64,000 nucleotides of DNA from Pararhizobium sp. YC-54. Lineage in GTDB: Bacteria > Pseudomonadota > Alphaproteobacteria > Rhizobiales > Rhizobiaceae. The stretch spans positions 124,001-188,000 of the forward strand of contig NZ_JAOYTH010000007.1 of NCBI RefSeq assembly GCF_025847205.1, in the 5' to 3' direction. The translations under genes and the position numbers were made by a program. Positions within the stretch are counted from its first letter, which is position 1. Each line of letters starts with the position of its first letter. Of the stretch, positions 17,254 to 26,022 are shown one piece after another. The notes beneath the pieces were generated by a model that saw only the letters and a list, made by a program, of their open reading frames with translations, made no database searches and was not told the origin of the DNA.

Positions 17254-17266
17254 CGGCAATATGCCG
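17254..17266. promoter_or_regulatory. palindrome between amidohydrolase and LysR genes
   Basis: CGGCA-ATA-TGCCG is a perfect dyad in the divergent promoter region, 17 bases before the amidohydrolase start. It could be a LysR half-site pair or part of the promoter. Assignment rests only on position. Confidence 0.35.
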
Positions 17267-17378
17267 CATGACAGGATTGGTCTTGATGCTCTCAGTTTTG
17301 CTCGAAAATTCTCTTTAACAAATCACCATTATATGGCATTTCAGTTTGAGGAATCATAAAGCAAAGGTGCTGTCCAAG

Positions 17379-18290
17379 ATGGCTAGGATCGCTGATGTCG
17401 ATATTCGACTGCTGCGTGTCTTTCGCGCCGTGGTCGAAGCAGGAGGCTTTGCTGCGGCGCAAACCGTCCTTGACACTTCCACGTCCACGATTAGCTTGCA
17501 CATGACCGAATTAGAGAAGCGGATCGGCTTCACGCTTTGCCATCGTGGACGAAGCGGCTTCAGTCTCACAGACCGCGGCTACTTGGTCTACGACCACGCC
17601 AAACGCATGATTAATTCGCTGGATGACCATTTCGACAGCATCATCACTCTTCGCAAGCGGTTGACCGGCAAAGTTCGGCTCGGGACCGTTGACTCGCTTG
17701 TATCGCATCCACAATCGCCACTTGTCAGGGCTCTGCAGAAATTCAACAAGCTCGACAATGACGTCGAACTTCAACTTACCGTCGGCGACCGATCGGAACT
17801 GGAACGAAAAGTTCTAGCAAACGAGCTCCATGCCGCGATCAGTCCGTTTGTGAGGCCGATCGCGGGTTTGGACTTCCACCGCCTGATGGTTGAAAGGCAC
17901 AAGCTCTACTGTGGTGTGAGTCACCCGCTTTTCGGGCGCACCGACGTCGTGGGTAAGGCGTTATCCACCTTCCCCTTTATCCTGAGAAGCCATCATGGAA
18001 GAGCCGATGAAGAGCGCTTCATGAGCATGAACGTCCGCGCGACAGCGAACAATATGGAGGCCATGCTAACCCTGCTTTTAACAGGCGATTACATTGGGCT
18101 CTTGCCAGACCACCTTGCCGAGACCTGGGTTCAGAAAGGTGAGCTTTGGGAATTAACTGCGCCCGATCTCGCGCATGTCTCGCATCATTCACTCGTCGTC
18201 GCGAGCAAATTGGACATATCGACCGCCGCTGCGACGCTCATTCCCCAAATCCTGTCGGAGGTCAATCTGGTTGGTATGGTCAAGGAATGA
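17379..18290 (+). CDS. LysR-family transcriptional regulator
   Basis: A 303-residue regulator. The N-terminal helix-turn-helix spans VDIRLLRVFRAVVEAGGF through ISLHMTELEKRIGF, followed by the effector-binding domain starting near TGKVRLGTVDSL. Start at MARIADVD; a TTG start 33 bases upstream is also in frame. It is divergent from the amidohydrolase gene and is the likely regulator of the 8.8-20.9 kb catabolic region. The effector is unknown. Confidence 0.85.
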   Translation: MARIADVDIRLLRVFRAVVEAGGFAAAQTVLDTSTSTISLHMTELEKRIGFTLCHRGRSGFSLTDRGYLVYDHAKRMINSLDDHFDSIITLRKRLTGKVRLGTVDSLVSHPQSPLVRALQKFNKLDNDVELQLTVGDRSELERKVLANELHAAISPFVRPIAGLDFHRLMVERHKLYCGVSHPLFGRTDVVGKALSTFPFILRSHHGRADEERFMSMNVRATANNMEAMLTLLLTGDYIGLLPDHLAETWVQKGELWELTAPDLAHVSHHSLVVASKLDISTAAATLIPQILSEVNLVGMVKE

Positions 18291-18295
18291 GAGCA

Positions 18296-18315
18296 GCTGA
18301 GGCTTGCGCCTCAGC
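18296..18315. terminator. bidirectional hairpin between convergent genes
   Basis: GCTGAGGC and GCCTCAGC form a perfect 8-bp stem with a 4-base loop between the stop codons of the LysR gene (+) and the Rieske oxygenase gene (-). No long T run follows in either direction. Confidence 0.6.
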
Positions 18316-18324
18316 CTTGAGATA

Positions 18325-19455
18325 TTACTTGATCATCCCCGCAAGGTATTGAGCGAATTCGTAATTCGGTCGCTCGAGATGCGAGAGGTGGCCGGGGTCC
18401 GAAGCTGAGCCGAGCAAGCCGCGGTAGACCTTCTCAGTGCATCCTTTATCCTCGACATTCACGTGATCGAGAAGCTCTTTGAGAGAAGCGAAATGGCGAT
18501 CCGAATCTTCATCGGCCAGAAACTCAGGAGAGAGTCCGCCCCCATAGATCATGTCGACTTCACCCGGCGAGCGTGGATGCAGTGCAAGATACCAAAAATA
18601 GCCGGGCGAGAGGGAAATGAAGAGCCCCGGATAGATCGACAACAAGTAGGTGCGACGGCGGTCATCTCCCGCAAGCCGATGGTTGTTGGGGTGAGCCAAT
18701 GCTAAATACTGGTCGTCGCTCTTGAGCGCCCAATGATAGTTGAAGGTCGGGAATCCAGTAGGGCAGTCCATTTGTTCGAGCGACACCTGGCCACCGATAG
18801 TATTCCGGTGGCACATCGGCAAATGATAGCTTTCCATGAAATTCTCGGCGAGGACCTTCCAATTCGTGTTCCAGACGTGGGTCTCGCGGAAGCTCTCGAC
18901 GTAATGTTCCATTCCGTAGTGACCGACCAGCCGACTTACGTCTCTCAACCGCTCCGACGGTCCCTCAATGTCCGGGTTAAGCGTGATCATAATCCAGCCG
19001 AGCCAGTCCTCGCATCTGAACTGGGGAAGCTTATAGTCCTCTTTGCAAAATCCAGCGTTCAAACCCATTCCTGCAGCGCCACGAAGTTCGCCAGTCAGGT
19101 TGTACGTCCAAGCATGATAGGGACACACGATCGCTTTGACATTACCTGAACCTTCAAGAAGGGTAGACATGCGATGGAGGCAGACGTTTGACAGCGCACG
19201 AAGCTTTCCCTCGCGATCCCGGATAACAATCACAGGCGTTCCTGCAACCGACATCGTGATATAGTCGCCCGGTTTTGCGAGAGAGGAGGAACGCCCCGCG
19301 CAAATCCAATCTTTCGAGAAAACGCGCTCCAGCTCGAGTTTCATGAAATCCGGCGACGTGTACACACTCTTGGGCATAGCCTTGGCCCGTTCGAATGGCA
19401 CCGAAACATTCGCGACAAGCTCGCCTACGGGATCCAATTTGACATGGCTGTTCAT
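18325..19455 (-). CDS. Rieske non-haem iron oxygenase, alpha subunit
   Basis: A 376-residue oxygenase. The Rieske centre is NVCLHRMSTLLEG ... VCPYHAWTYNL (C-x-H, C-x2-H). The catalytic iron ligands lie in AENFMESYHLPMCH: two histidines, with a Glu at the position where naphthalene dioxygenase has its bridging Asp. A bridging Glu at this place is known from carnitine monooxygenase CntA and relatives acting on quaternary ammonium compounds. Subunit length fits that group. No beta subunit is present, also in keeping with it. Its electron donor is probably the reductase at 13.5-14.5 kb. Likely reaction: O2-dependent N-dealkylation or hydroxylation of a small cationic or zwitterionic substrate. 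Confidence 0.87.
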   Translation of the reverse strand: MNSHVKLDPVGELVANVSVPFERAKAMPKSVYTSPDFMKLELERVFSKDWICAGRSSSLAKPGDYITMSVAGTPVIVIRDREGKLRALSNVCLHRMSTLLEGSGNVKAIVCPYHAWTYNLTGELRGAAGMGLNAGFCKEDYKLPQFRCEDWLGWIMITLNPDIEGPSERLRDVSRLVGHYGMEHYVESFRETHVWNTNWKVLAENFMESYHLPMCHRNTIGGQVSLEQMDCPTGFPTFNYHWALKSDDQYLALAHPNNHRLAGDDRRRTYLLSIYPGLFISLSPGYFWYLALHPRSPGEVDMIYGGGLSPEFLADEDSDRHFASLKELLDHVNVEDKGCTEKVYRGLLGSASDPGHLSHLERPNYEFAQYLAGMIK

Positions 19456-19763
19456 ACCTGCTCACCCCTTCGTTGCAATCTTTGATGAGCGCATCCTATG
19501 AGGCCGTGTTGGAGCTTTTCAATCGCAAAGCGCTTCGGTCTCGGTTTGAGAAATTCGAAACTAAATGCTGCGAAACATCACTGCTATTGAAATCTTACAG
19601 TCCGTCGCCCGATGCCTGGCCACAGCTCGTCTGCTCGGTCCGGATTCCAACTCCCAAGCGGAAGATGAAGCTTGGAGATCGATAGACTTCGGGGCGTCGC
19701 TTATCGGCCCCTCATCTACCCCTGCTTGTCCCTGTTGTGGCGCAAGCAATCACGCAGCTCGAA
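19456..19763. other. intergenic region, no gene seen
   Basis: About 300 bases between the Rieske gene start and the SnoaL-like gene end, both on the reverse strand. It probably carries the oxygenase promoter. No structured element stood out. Confidence 0.4.
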
Positions 19764-20162
19764 TTACTCGAGCAAAATGGAATCCCCAAAATGCCAAAAC
19801 TCGGCAATCTTCCCGTCGTCAATGCGGAAGATTTCAATTCCGCTTACTTTCACGGCTATCCCGGTTGGTTTTATCCCGTGGAAGTCTCCTGTGTGGGTGC
19901 CATACATAGTATAGCGCACGACAACTCGATCGCCTTCCGCGATCATATCCTCTACAACTTCCCTCAATCCAGAAAACGCAGACTGGAAAAGAGCTATTGT
20001 CTGCCTGAGCGAATTAATCGTTCGAATATTTCCATTGTCGAGATGACCGATGAAATCCGGTTGCACCATCTCGTCAACAGACCCGGTATTTCCATTTTCG
20101 TTCCACCATTCAGCGTAGACGCGTCGAACTAGGGCTCTGTTGAGTTCCAGTGTCTCTGGCAT
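19764..20162 (-). CDS. SnoaL-like / ester cyclase-fold protein
   Basis: A 132-residue alpha+beta barrel protein of the NTF2-like SnoaL group. The sequence shows the family pattern: helix LVRRVYAEWW, MVQPDFIGHL, AEGDRVVVRYTMYGTHTGDFHGIKPTGI, and the final KIAEFWHFGDS strand. Members include polyketide cyclases and many uncharacterised enzymes; aspartate and histidine in the cone-shaped pocket are usual catalytic residues (Asp/His in PDFIGH). AGGAGAAT precedes the ATG. It is 29 bases after the SDR gene and is probably cotranscribed with it. Confidence 0.75.
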   Translation of the reverse strand: MPETLELNRALVRRVYAEWWNENGNTGSVDEMVQPDFIGHLDNGNIRTINSLRQTIALFQSAFSGLREVVEDMIAEGDRVVVRYTMYGTHTGDFHGIKPTGIAVKVSGIEIFRIDDGKIAEFWHFGDSILLE

Positions 20163-20191
20163 GGGTTATTCTCCTGTAGGCCACGACAGCC

Positions 20192-20899
20192 CTAAAGCAT
20201 TACTGCGCCGCAGTTCGCGCCGAGGCACTGTCCAGTGTAAAGGGTCGCTGCTGGACCGGCGAGGAACACCACACTGGCTGCAACTTCCTCGGGCCGACCG
20301 ACCCGCCCCAGTGGATTGGCCGTTTCTGCGGCCTTTTTGGCTTCTGAAAGATTTTCAAAACTGAGCATCGGGGTGTCAGTCGGTCCCGGAGCTACGGCAT
20401 TTACGAGAATACGGGGCGCTAGTTCCCGGGCCAAGGCTCTGGTCAGCCCCACCAGACCGGCCTTCGTGGCACAGTAAACCGAGCTATTGGCTCGCCCCAA
20501 GAATGCGAGTTCAGACACGATGTTGATGATCCTGCCACCCTCTGGAATATAAGGAAGGCTCTCGCGAGCCACGAGGATTGGTGCGAGCAAATTAACAGAC
20601 AGCATCCGGTCAAGGTGCTCGGCGTCAACATCTGCAAGGGACCGGTTTTCCACGATACCGGCATTGTTGACGACGATATCAATCGAACCCAATATCTTTG
20701 CAACCTTGGATATCGCCTCCTTTATGTCGTCCTCAATTGCTAGATTGCATGAGAGGACCTCTAGTCCATCATCCTGTGACGGTAAGAAATCCAATCCAAT
20801 GACTTTCACACCGGCGGCTTGCAATGCAATTGCACATGCCCGACCTATCCCGCGAGCGGCTCCGGTGACCACTGCGCTCTTTCCTTGTATGCTTGTCAC
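20192..20899 (-). CDS. short-chain dehydrogenase/reductase (SDR)
   Basis: A 235-residue classical SDR. Cofactor motif TGAARGIGRA at residue 12, NNAG at about 87, catalytic Ser in IVSELAFLG, and YCATKAG (YxxxK). The Asp at the end of beta-2 (IGLDFLPS) suggests NAD preference. C-terminal PGPTDTPM is the usual substrate loop. Start codon GTG with AAGGAT upstream. First gene of a two-gene unit with the SnoaL-like protein, likely oxidising or reducing an alcohol or ketone intermediate. Confidence 0.85.
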   Translation of the reverse strand: MTSIQGKSAVVTGAARGIGRACAIALQAAGVKVIGLDFLPSQDDGLEVLSCNLAIEDDIKEAISKVAKILGSIDIVVNNAGIVENRSLADVDAEHLDRMLSVNLLAPILVARESLPYIPEGGRIINIVSELAFLGRANSSVYCATKAGLVGLTRALARELAPRILVNAVAPGPTDTPMLSFENLSEAKKAAETANPLGRVGRPEEVAASVVFLAGPAATLYTGQCLGANCGAVML

Positions 20900-21996
20900 A
20901 GCACTTGATCCTTATATAATCCGATTGAATTCGTGGAAAATGCATTGCAACGGATGAACGGTCCGATCTGAGCAAACACCCTCAAGCCCATCCTCGTCCC
21001 TTGAATGTCAATTGACGCCGAGGTCAACAAGGGCAGGTGAACCGTACCTTCCCCGAAAAAGACTGGTTCGTTAAATCGCGAATGGCTCGAATATCAATTT
21101 GAGGGAGTGATAAGTATGATCGGCTACTGGAGACACGATACGATCATCGAGTGCGGTAAACGACCAAGTTTGGTGTCGAGCGGATAGCTGTGCCCAAGCG
21201 CCTCACCGCGGTACCGGGAATTTTTCTACTGCGTCGCGTTCTGGTCGTTATTTAACGGTGTTATCGATCACAGAGTGAACTGCCCCCCATTTCGAGCGGA
21301 TAGATCGGCATAAGCAAAAAGGCTCAAGCACAGGCTTGACGACAAGCTTATGTCCAACGACTATCGACGCACTGAGGTGATCACGGGTGAGGTCCGCCGC
21401 AGGCGGCGGACAACCGAGCAGAGCTTCGAACCTCGCTAGGCGGTGTCTTCGACCGCTCGCCGTTCTTCGTCTTCGCCTGAAACTGTTCAAGACGGAGCGA
21501 CCCGAAGCCGGACGTCCGTCTCCCCGAGCGCGAGCTGCCGGCGTCCACCGCGCGTATCGGTGTCGGCGAGGCGGCGCGGAATCCGTCCGTCAGCCTGACC
21601 GGGAACATCGCCTCGAAGGCGCTCTCCATCGGCGACATTGCCGGAAACCGACGATCGGCTGGTACGTCTATAACTTCGGAAGCCGACCGACAATTGCGCG
21701 TGATAATCGAGGTCGCCGACACCTTGCTTGGAACTATTGGAAGTCTGAACGTACGCGTGGCCCGCGACGCCATGATCCGTGGTGCTGGGTGCTCTGAGGA
21801 ACTTCCGACGCACAGGCGGCCCTCCGAGACCTCGTGCGCTCGTGTCAGTGGGCCATCCGCCAGCTCCCCTCGCGGGCGGTCGGGAAGTCCAGATTGAAAG
21901 CTTCCATGCCTCAGTGTATATCATCACCGGAAGCGAGGACGACCTCCCCTGGATTGGAATGACTTGCCCGGGACGACCCGCGTGTTCGGCGGAATA
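20900..21996. other. degenerate region, remnants only
   Basis: About 1.1 kb without an intact gene. The part at 21499-21660 resembles an outer-membrane efflux factor and is listed separately. The rest has no convincing reading; TGAACTGCCCCCC at 21273 may be an IS-type terminus but has no partner. Confidence 0.4.
21499..21660 (+). pseudogene. NodT-family outer-membrane efflux factor fragment
   Basis: In one forward frame the reading DPKPDVRLPERELPASTA, then RIGVGEAARNPSVSLTGNIA and SKALSIGDIAG follows the conserved RPDVRxAER-LAAATARIGVAEAxxYPxxSLTG block of NodT/OprM-type outer-membrane lipoproteins. The homology then shifts frame (a KPTIGWYVYNFG-like reading continues in the next frame). Only this internal stretch is preserved, with no start and no C-terminus. 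Probably a leftover of a tripartite efflux operon, which fits the PACE remnant beside it. Confidence 0.5.
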
Positions 21997-22449
21997 ATGC
22001 GCTCCTTCGCCGACCGTATCCGTCACGCCCTTAGCTTCGAAATCATCGGGCTCCTGCTAGTTACTCCCCTTGGAGCGTTGGCGTTCGCCATGCCCATGCA
22101 CGACATCGGCTTGGTGGGCATGGTCAGCGCGACCATCGCGACGGTCTGGAACTTTGCCTATAACTATCTCTACGATCTGTTCCTGAAGCGCACGTACGGG
22201 ACGACCGAGAAGCGGAAGCATGTGCGTCCTGCCTTCGGTCCTGTTCGAAGTCGGCTTGCTCGCCGCACTGATGCCGTTCATCGCGTGGTATCTCGGCGTA
22301 TCGCTGTGGCAGGCCTTCGTCATGGATGTCGCCTTCGCGGTTTTCTACATGTTCTACGCTTTGGCATTCAACTGGGCCTATGACCGGGTTTCCCTTTGCC
22401 GGAATGGCAAACAGGACCGCAGTGGAGTGAACCCCTCGGGCTGGACTAG
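21997..22449 (+). pseudogene. PACE-family efflux protein, two frameshifts
   Basis: The reading starts MRSFADRIRHALSFEIIGLL with the PACE (BTP-domain) first-half pattern LLVTPLGALAFAMPMHD and FAYNYLYDLFLKR. At about 22215 the frame shifts by one base and continues as VLFEVGLLAALMPFIAWYLG then SLWQAFVMDVAFAVFYMFYA, the second repeat. Near 22390 a compensating shift restores the first frame (FPLPEWQTGPQW) up to the stop at 22449. Total length (about 150 codons) equals an intact PACE transporter. PACE proteins export chlorhexidine and other cationic biocides. Either two real indels inactivate the gene or two sequencing errors hide an intact one. Confidence 0.72.
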
Positions 22450-22463
22450 CGAGGCAATTCAAA

Positions 22464-22973
22464 CTAAGCCGCCTGCTGGGCGGTTTGGGTTTCAAATTCT
22501 GCTAGCGATCGATAGCCAAGATGGCTCATCTCGCCCGCAAGTAGTTCGTGGCTTTCCTCAGCCTGCTTGCGTCCCGTAACGTCGAGGAAAACGCCGTTCA
22601 TGCATCTGTTGGCAATCCCCTCGTCGCTACCGTGACGTCGTGCCGAGATCCATCTCACATCGTCATCGACGAGGATGCGGAAATCGATCTCGTACCGTCC
22701 AACGGTCGCGCGGGTCGAAGAAGTTCGCCACCAGCCGTTCGCGGTCGGCGGGATGTATCTTTGCGGACAGGATTCGAACGTCAGCGCGACATCATCGGCG
22801 ACGTTCCAAAGCTCGTAGCCCTGATGATCCATTTCCAGATCATCCGTATCCACGTTCCATGACCAGAGCGCCACCCCTGCGGCTTTGATGGCGCGACGTA
22901 AATGTTCGATGTCCCATCCACTGTTGTCTGGCCGTCGGTTCACGCACGTATCCAATTTCGCTAGATCTTCCAT
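22464..22973 (-). pseudogene. HWE-family sensor kinase, truncated PAS part
   Basis: Reading starts MEDLAKLDTCVNRRPDNSGW and proceeds through RRAIKAAGVALWSWNVDTDD to VFLDVTGRKQAEESHELLAG then EMSH. That is the PAS domain and the first residues of the HWE kinase H-box seen in Rhizobiales kinases. After EMSH the expected RVKN is replaced by unrelated residues and a stop, so dimerisation and ATPase domains are absent. The segment ESCPQRYIPPTANGWWRTSS differs sharply from the expected PAS sequence and looks like a compensated frameshift. Non-functional as a kinase. Confidence 0.65.
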
Positions 22974-23090
22974 TGCCAGGTGCACAAACGTCCTCCGGCT
23001 GCCGCAATATGTTTCCACTGAAGGGAAAATGAAAAAGCCGGGCTCAAGATCCTGGCGTTTCGATGAACTAGCTTCCATTGGATTGGGTTG

Positions 23091-23107
23091 AAGACGTCAA
23101 ACGTCTT
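23091..23107. repeat. small inverted repeat near the relic boundary
   Basis: AAGACGT-CAA-ACGTCTT, a perfect 7-bp dyad located between the PAS relic and the end of the PotA-like gene (about 125 bases beyond its stop). It might be a weak terminator or a scar. No function is claimed. Confidence 0.3.
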
Positions 23108-23232
23108 GGCCACATCGTCGCTGCCGAGTAATTTCCCCGCAAAGCGCGCCCTCTCCGTCGCAAGTGCCGGGTCTTCCAGTGTCGCCAGAATTCAGCAATT
23201 GCTACATTCAGATTCCCAGCAGAGATTTGAGG

Positions 23233-24309
23233 TCAGACGAAGGCGTGTGCGGATGCCGTATCGAAGGTCAGCCAGACCTCTTCGCCGCGCGCAAGACTCG
23301 AAATCGCCTCATGGCCAAACGGCAGGCGTACGGCGAGATCGACGCCGGCTGCGGTTGCGGTGCTAACTTCGATATTGTTGCCGAGGAACGTGATATCCCG
23401 CACCGTCACGGCGATGCCCGAGGGGACTGAGGCGCGTGACAGTGACAGGCGTTCCGGGCGCAACATCAGCGATGCCTTGCCGTTTGCGGACGATGGACCA
23501 TGCAACGGCACGCCTTCGACCATGGCTCCATTGCCGAGCGAAAGTTGCGCCTTTCCGCCTTCCCTTGCAACGACGGTTGCGTCGAGGAAATTGCTATCGC
23601 CAATAAACCCTGCAACGAAGCGGGTGGCCGGGTTGGAATAGAGTTCGGGGCCGGTCCCGATCTGGTCGATCTCGCCCTGGCTGAACACGGCGATGCGATC
23701 CGACAGCCGCAATGCCTCCTCCTGGTCGTGCGTGACGTAGAGGATGGTCACGCCCGTCTCCTGGTGAATGCGACGAATCTCGAATTGGATTTCTTCGCGC
23801 AGCTTCTTGTCGAGGGCCGAGAGCGGCTCGTCCATCAACAACACCGGCGGATTGTAGACAAGTGCGCGGGCGAGCGCCACGCGCTGCTGCTGACCACCGG
23901 ACATCAGCGCTGGCTTGCGATCTTCGAAACCTTCGAGGCGGACGAGCTTCAGCGCAGCTTTTACCCGCTCGGCGATCTCGGCCTGCGGACGGCGGCGGAT
24001 GCGCAGCGGGAACGCGACGTTCTCACCGACCGTCAGATGGGGAAACAGCGTGTAACGCTGGAATACCATGCCAATATTGCGCTTGTGCGACGGGGTCGAC
24101 AGCAGGCTCTGCCCCTTCAGCAGGATATCGCCGCCGGTCGGATCTTGAAAGCCGGCGAGGATGTAGAGCGTCGTCGACTTGCCGGACCCTGATGGTCCGA
24201 GGAAGGTCATGAACTCTCCCTTGGCGATATCCATGCTGACATTTTTGACAGCGGTCACCGAGCCATAGGATTTGCGGATACCGCGGATGCTGAGAAAGGG
24301 CTTGGTCAT
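23233..24309 (-). CDS. ABC transporter ATP-binding protein, PotA-like
   Basis: A 358-residue ATPase of the polyamine/putrescine-spermidine (PotA/FbpC) class. Walker A LGPSGSGKSTTLYIL, signature MSGGQQQRVALARAL, Walker B VLLMDEPLSALD, switch YVTHDQEEAL, then a C-terminal TOBE-like domain (residues about 240-358, MLRPERLSLS). The ATG overlaps the PotC-like stop by ATGA. It is the last gene of the ten-gene operon beginning at 32233. The ATPase drives uptake of the substrate bound by the protein at 26.0-27.0 kb. Confidence 0.9.
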   Translation of the reverse strand: MTKPFLSIRGIRKSYGSVTAVKNVSMDIAKGEFMTFLGPSGSGKSTTLYILAGFQDPTGGDILLKGQSLLSTPSHKRNIGMVFQRYTLFPHLTVGENVAFPLRIRRRPQAEIAERVKAALKLVRLEGFEDRKPALMSGGQQQRVALARALVYNPPVLLMDEPLSALDKKLREEIQFEIRRIHQETGVTILYVTHDQEEALRLSDRIAVFSQGEIDQIGTGPELYSNPATRFVAGFIGDSNFLDATVVAREGGKAQLSLGNGAMVEGVPLHGPSSANGKASLMLRPERLSLSRASVPSGIAVTVRDITFLGNNIEVSTATAAGVDLAVRLPFGHEAISSLARGEEVWLTFDTASAHAFV

Positions 24310-25106
24310 GCTTTTCGTCCCTTGCGGAAGAGTGCCGCGACGATCATCAGGAGGATCGTGAAGGCAATGAGCAGTGTGGAGGCCGCGGCGATGACCGGCG
24401 TCAGGTCTTGCCGCAGCGTCGTCCAGATTTTGACCGGCAGGGTCTGGAGCGTCGGACTTGCCATGAAGATCGCCAGCACCACCTCGTCCCACGAGGCAAG
24501 GAAAGAGAAGACGGCGGCGCCGAAAATGCCGTGGCTGACGGCCGGCACTGTCACACGCAGTCGCGCCTCCCAGGGGCTCGCCCCGCATAGGATGGCCGCG
24601 TCCTCGATCGAGCGATCGAAACCTTCGAGCGCATTGCCGATCGAGATGATCGAGAAGGGCAGCGCAATCAGGAGGTGGGCGATAACGAAGGCGATCGTCG
24701 TACCGGCAAGGCCGAGTTTAAGAAACAGGGCATAAAGAGCAACGGCCAGCACGACGACGGGCAGGATCATCGGCGTCAGGAACAGCGCGCGCAGAAAATC
24801 CCGGCCGGTAAAGCGGCCACGGTCGAGGCCAAGGGCGGCGAGAAAGCCGATCACGACGGAGAACACCGTGACGATCGCCGCGATCTTCAGGCTGGTCAGC
24901 GCCGAGTAAAACCAGCGCGGATCGGCGAAGAGATCCTGATACCACTTGAACGTCCAGGATGGCGGCGGAAAGATCAGCCATTGCGATGAGCCGAACGACA
25001 GCGCGGCGATGAAGACGATTGGCAAGATCAGGAAGACGCAGACCAGCACCACGAGCGCGATGAGAAAGGTCCTGAGGCCACCGAGTTTGTCGAAGTCGAG
25101 CAGCAT
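24306..25106 (-). CDS. ABC permease, PotC-like
   Basis: A 266-residue binding-protein-dependent permease with six predicted helices. The EAA loop reads DAAILCGASPWEARLRVTVPAVSHG. Start at MLLDFDKLGGLRTF, two bases after the PotB-like stop; longer in-frame sequence upstream is the shadow of that gene. Paired with the PotB-like permease it forms the channel. Confidence 0.88.
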   Translation of the reverse strand: MLLDFDKLGGLRTFLIALVVLVCVFLILPIVFIAALSFGSSQWLIFPPPSWTFKWYQDLFADPRWFYSALTSLKIAAIVTVFSVVIGFLAALGLDRGRFTGRDFLRALFLTPMILPVVVLAVALYALFLKLGLAGTTIAFVIAHLLIALPFSIISIGNALEGFDRSIEDAAILCGASPWEARLRVTVPAVSHGIFGAAVFSFLASWDEVVLAIFMASPTLQTLPVKIWTTLRQDLTPVIAAASTLLIAFTILLMIVAALFRKGRKA

Positions 25107-25108
25107 GA

Positions 25109-25960
25109 CTACTTCCCCCTTGCCGAATTGAAATAGCGAAGCTGGACGGCATAGAGCGCGAGGGTGACAACGAGCAGCACCAGGGCGGCCGCACCGCCCA
25201 TACCCCAATTGACCAGCGACTGGACGAATTGCGCGACGAGTTCGGCGAGCATCATATTGGATGTGCCGCCGAGCAGCGCGGGCGTCACGAAATAGCCAAG
25301 CGACATGACGAAGACCATCAAGGCGCCGGCGGCAATGCCGGGCAGCGACAAGGGCAGCAGCACACGCAGGAAACACTGCATCTTGCCGGCACCGCAGAGG
25401 GCTGCGGCGCGCAGGATCGCCGGATCGATCGTGCGGATGACGCCCATTAGCGGCAGGATGACGAAGGGCAGCATGATATAGGTCATGCCGATGGTGACGC
25501 CGACGAGATTGTTGACGAGCGCCAGCGGCTGGTCGATCAGGCCGAGCCTCATCAGCGTCTTGTTGATGACGCCGGTGCGCTGAAGCAGCACCATCCAGGC
25601 ATAGGTGCGGGCAAGCAGGTTCGTCCACATGGAGAGGATGATGATCGCCAGCACGATGCGCGACCACTTTTCCGGCATGATGGCGAGCAGCCAGGCGACC
25701 GGATAGCCGATGACGATCGACACGATCGTGACGACACCCGCCACCATGAAGGTGTTCACGAAGACGCGCAGATAGGTCGTCGAGCCGAGCAGGGCCTCGT
25801 AGTTCTGCAGCCCCACTTCAGGTTCCAGCACGCTGCGCATTAGAAGCATCAGCACCGGCACGATGAAGAAGAAGGCGATGAGCAGCAATGCCGGCAGGAG
25901 ATAGCCGAGCGTGCCCTCACGCTTTGTTTTGACGGCGCCCGTCGCTATCGTAACAGCCAT
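25109..25960 (-). CDS. ABC permease, PotB-like
   Basis: A 283-residue permease with a cytoplasmic N-terminus (KTKREGTLG) and six helices. EAA motif: LRAAALCGAGKMQCFLRVLLPLSLPG. The sequence SMWTNLLARTYAWMVLL is typical of PotB. It follows the solute-binding gene by 62 bases and precedes the PotC-like gene by 2. Confidence 0.88.
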   Translation of the reverse strand: MAVTIATGAVKTKREGTLGYLLPALLLIAFFFIVPVLMLLMRSVLEPEVGLQNYEALLGSTTYLRVFVNTFMVAGVVTIVSIVIGYPVAWLLAIMPEKWSRIVLAIIILSMWTNLLARTYAWMVLLQRTGVINKTLMRLGLIDQPLALVNNLVGVTIGMTYIMLPFVILPLMGVIRTIDPAILRAAALCGAGKMQCFLRVLLPLSLPGIAAGALMVFVMSLGYFVTPALLGGTSNMMLAELVAQFVQSLVNWGMGGAAALVLLVVTLALYAVQLRYFNSARGK

Positions 25961-26022
25961 GGTCGATTATCCAGTGGATCGGGTTGCGGACCGGCAGACG
26001 CTGGCCCGCCGTCGTCTTGGGG

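Noticed and set aside
21273..21300. TGAACTGCCCCCC as an insertion-sequence terminus
   Set aside because: No matching inverted partner or transposase reading was found within the region.
20900..23232. Forward and reverse frames of 80-190 codons in the relic zone as intact genes
   Set aside because: They mix pieces of frameshifted NodT, PACE and kinase sequence with antisense readings.
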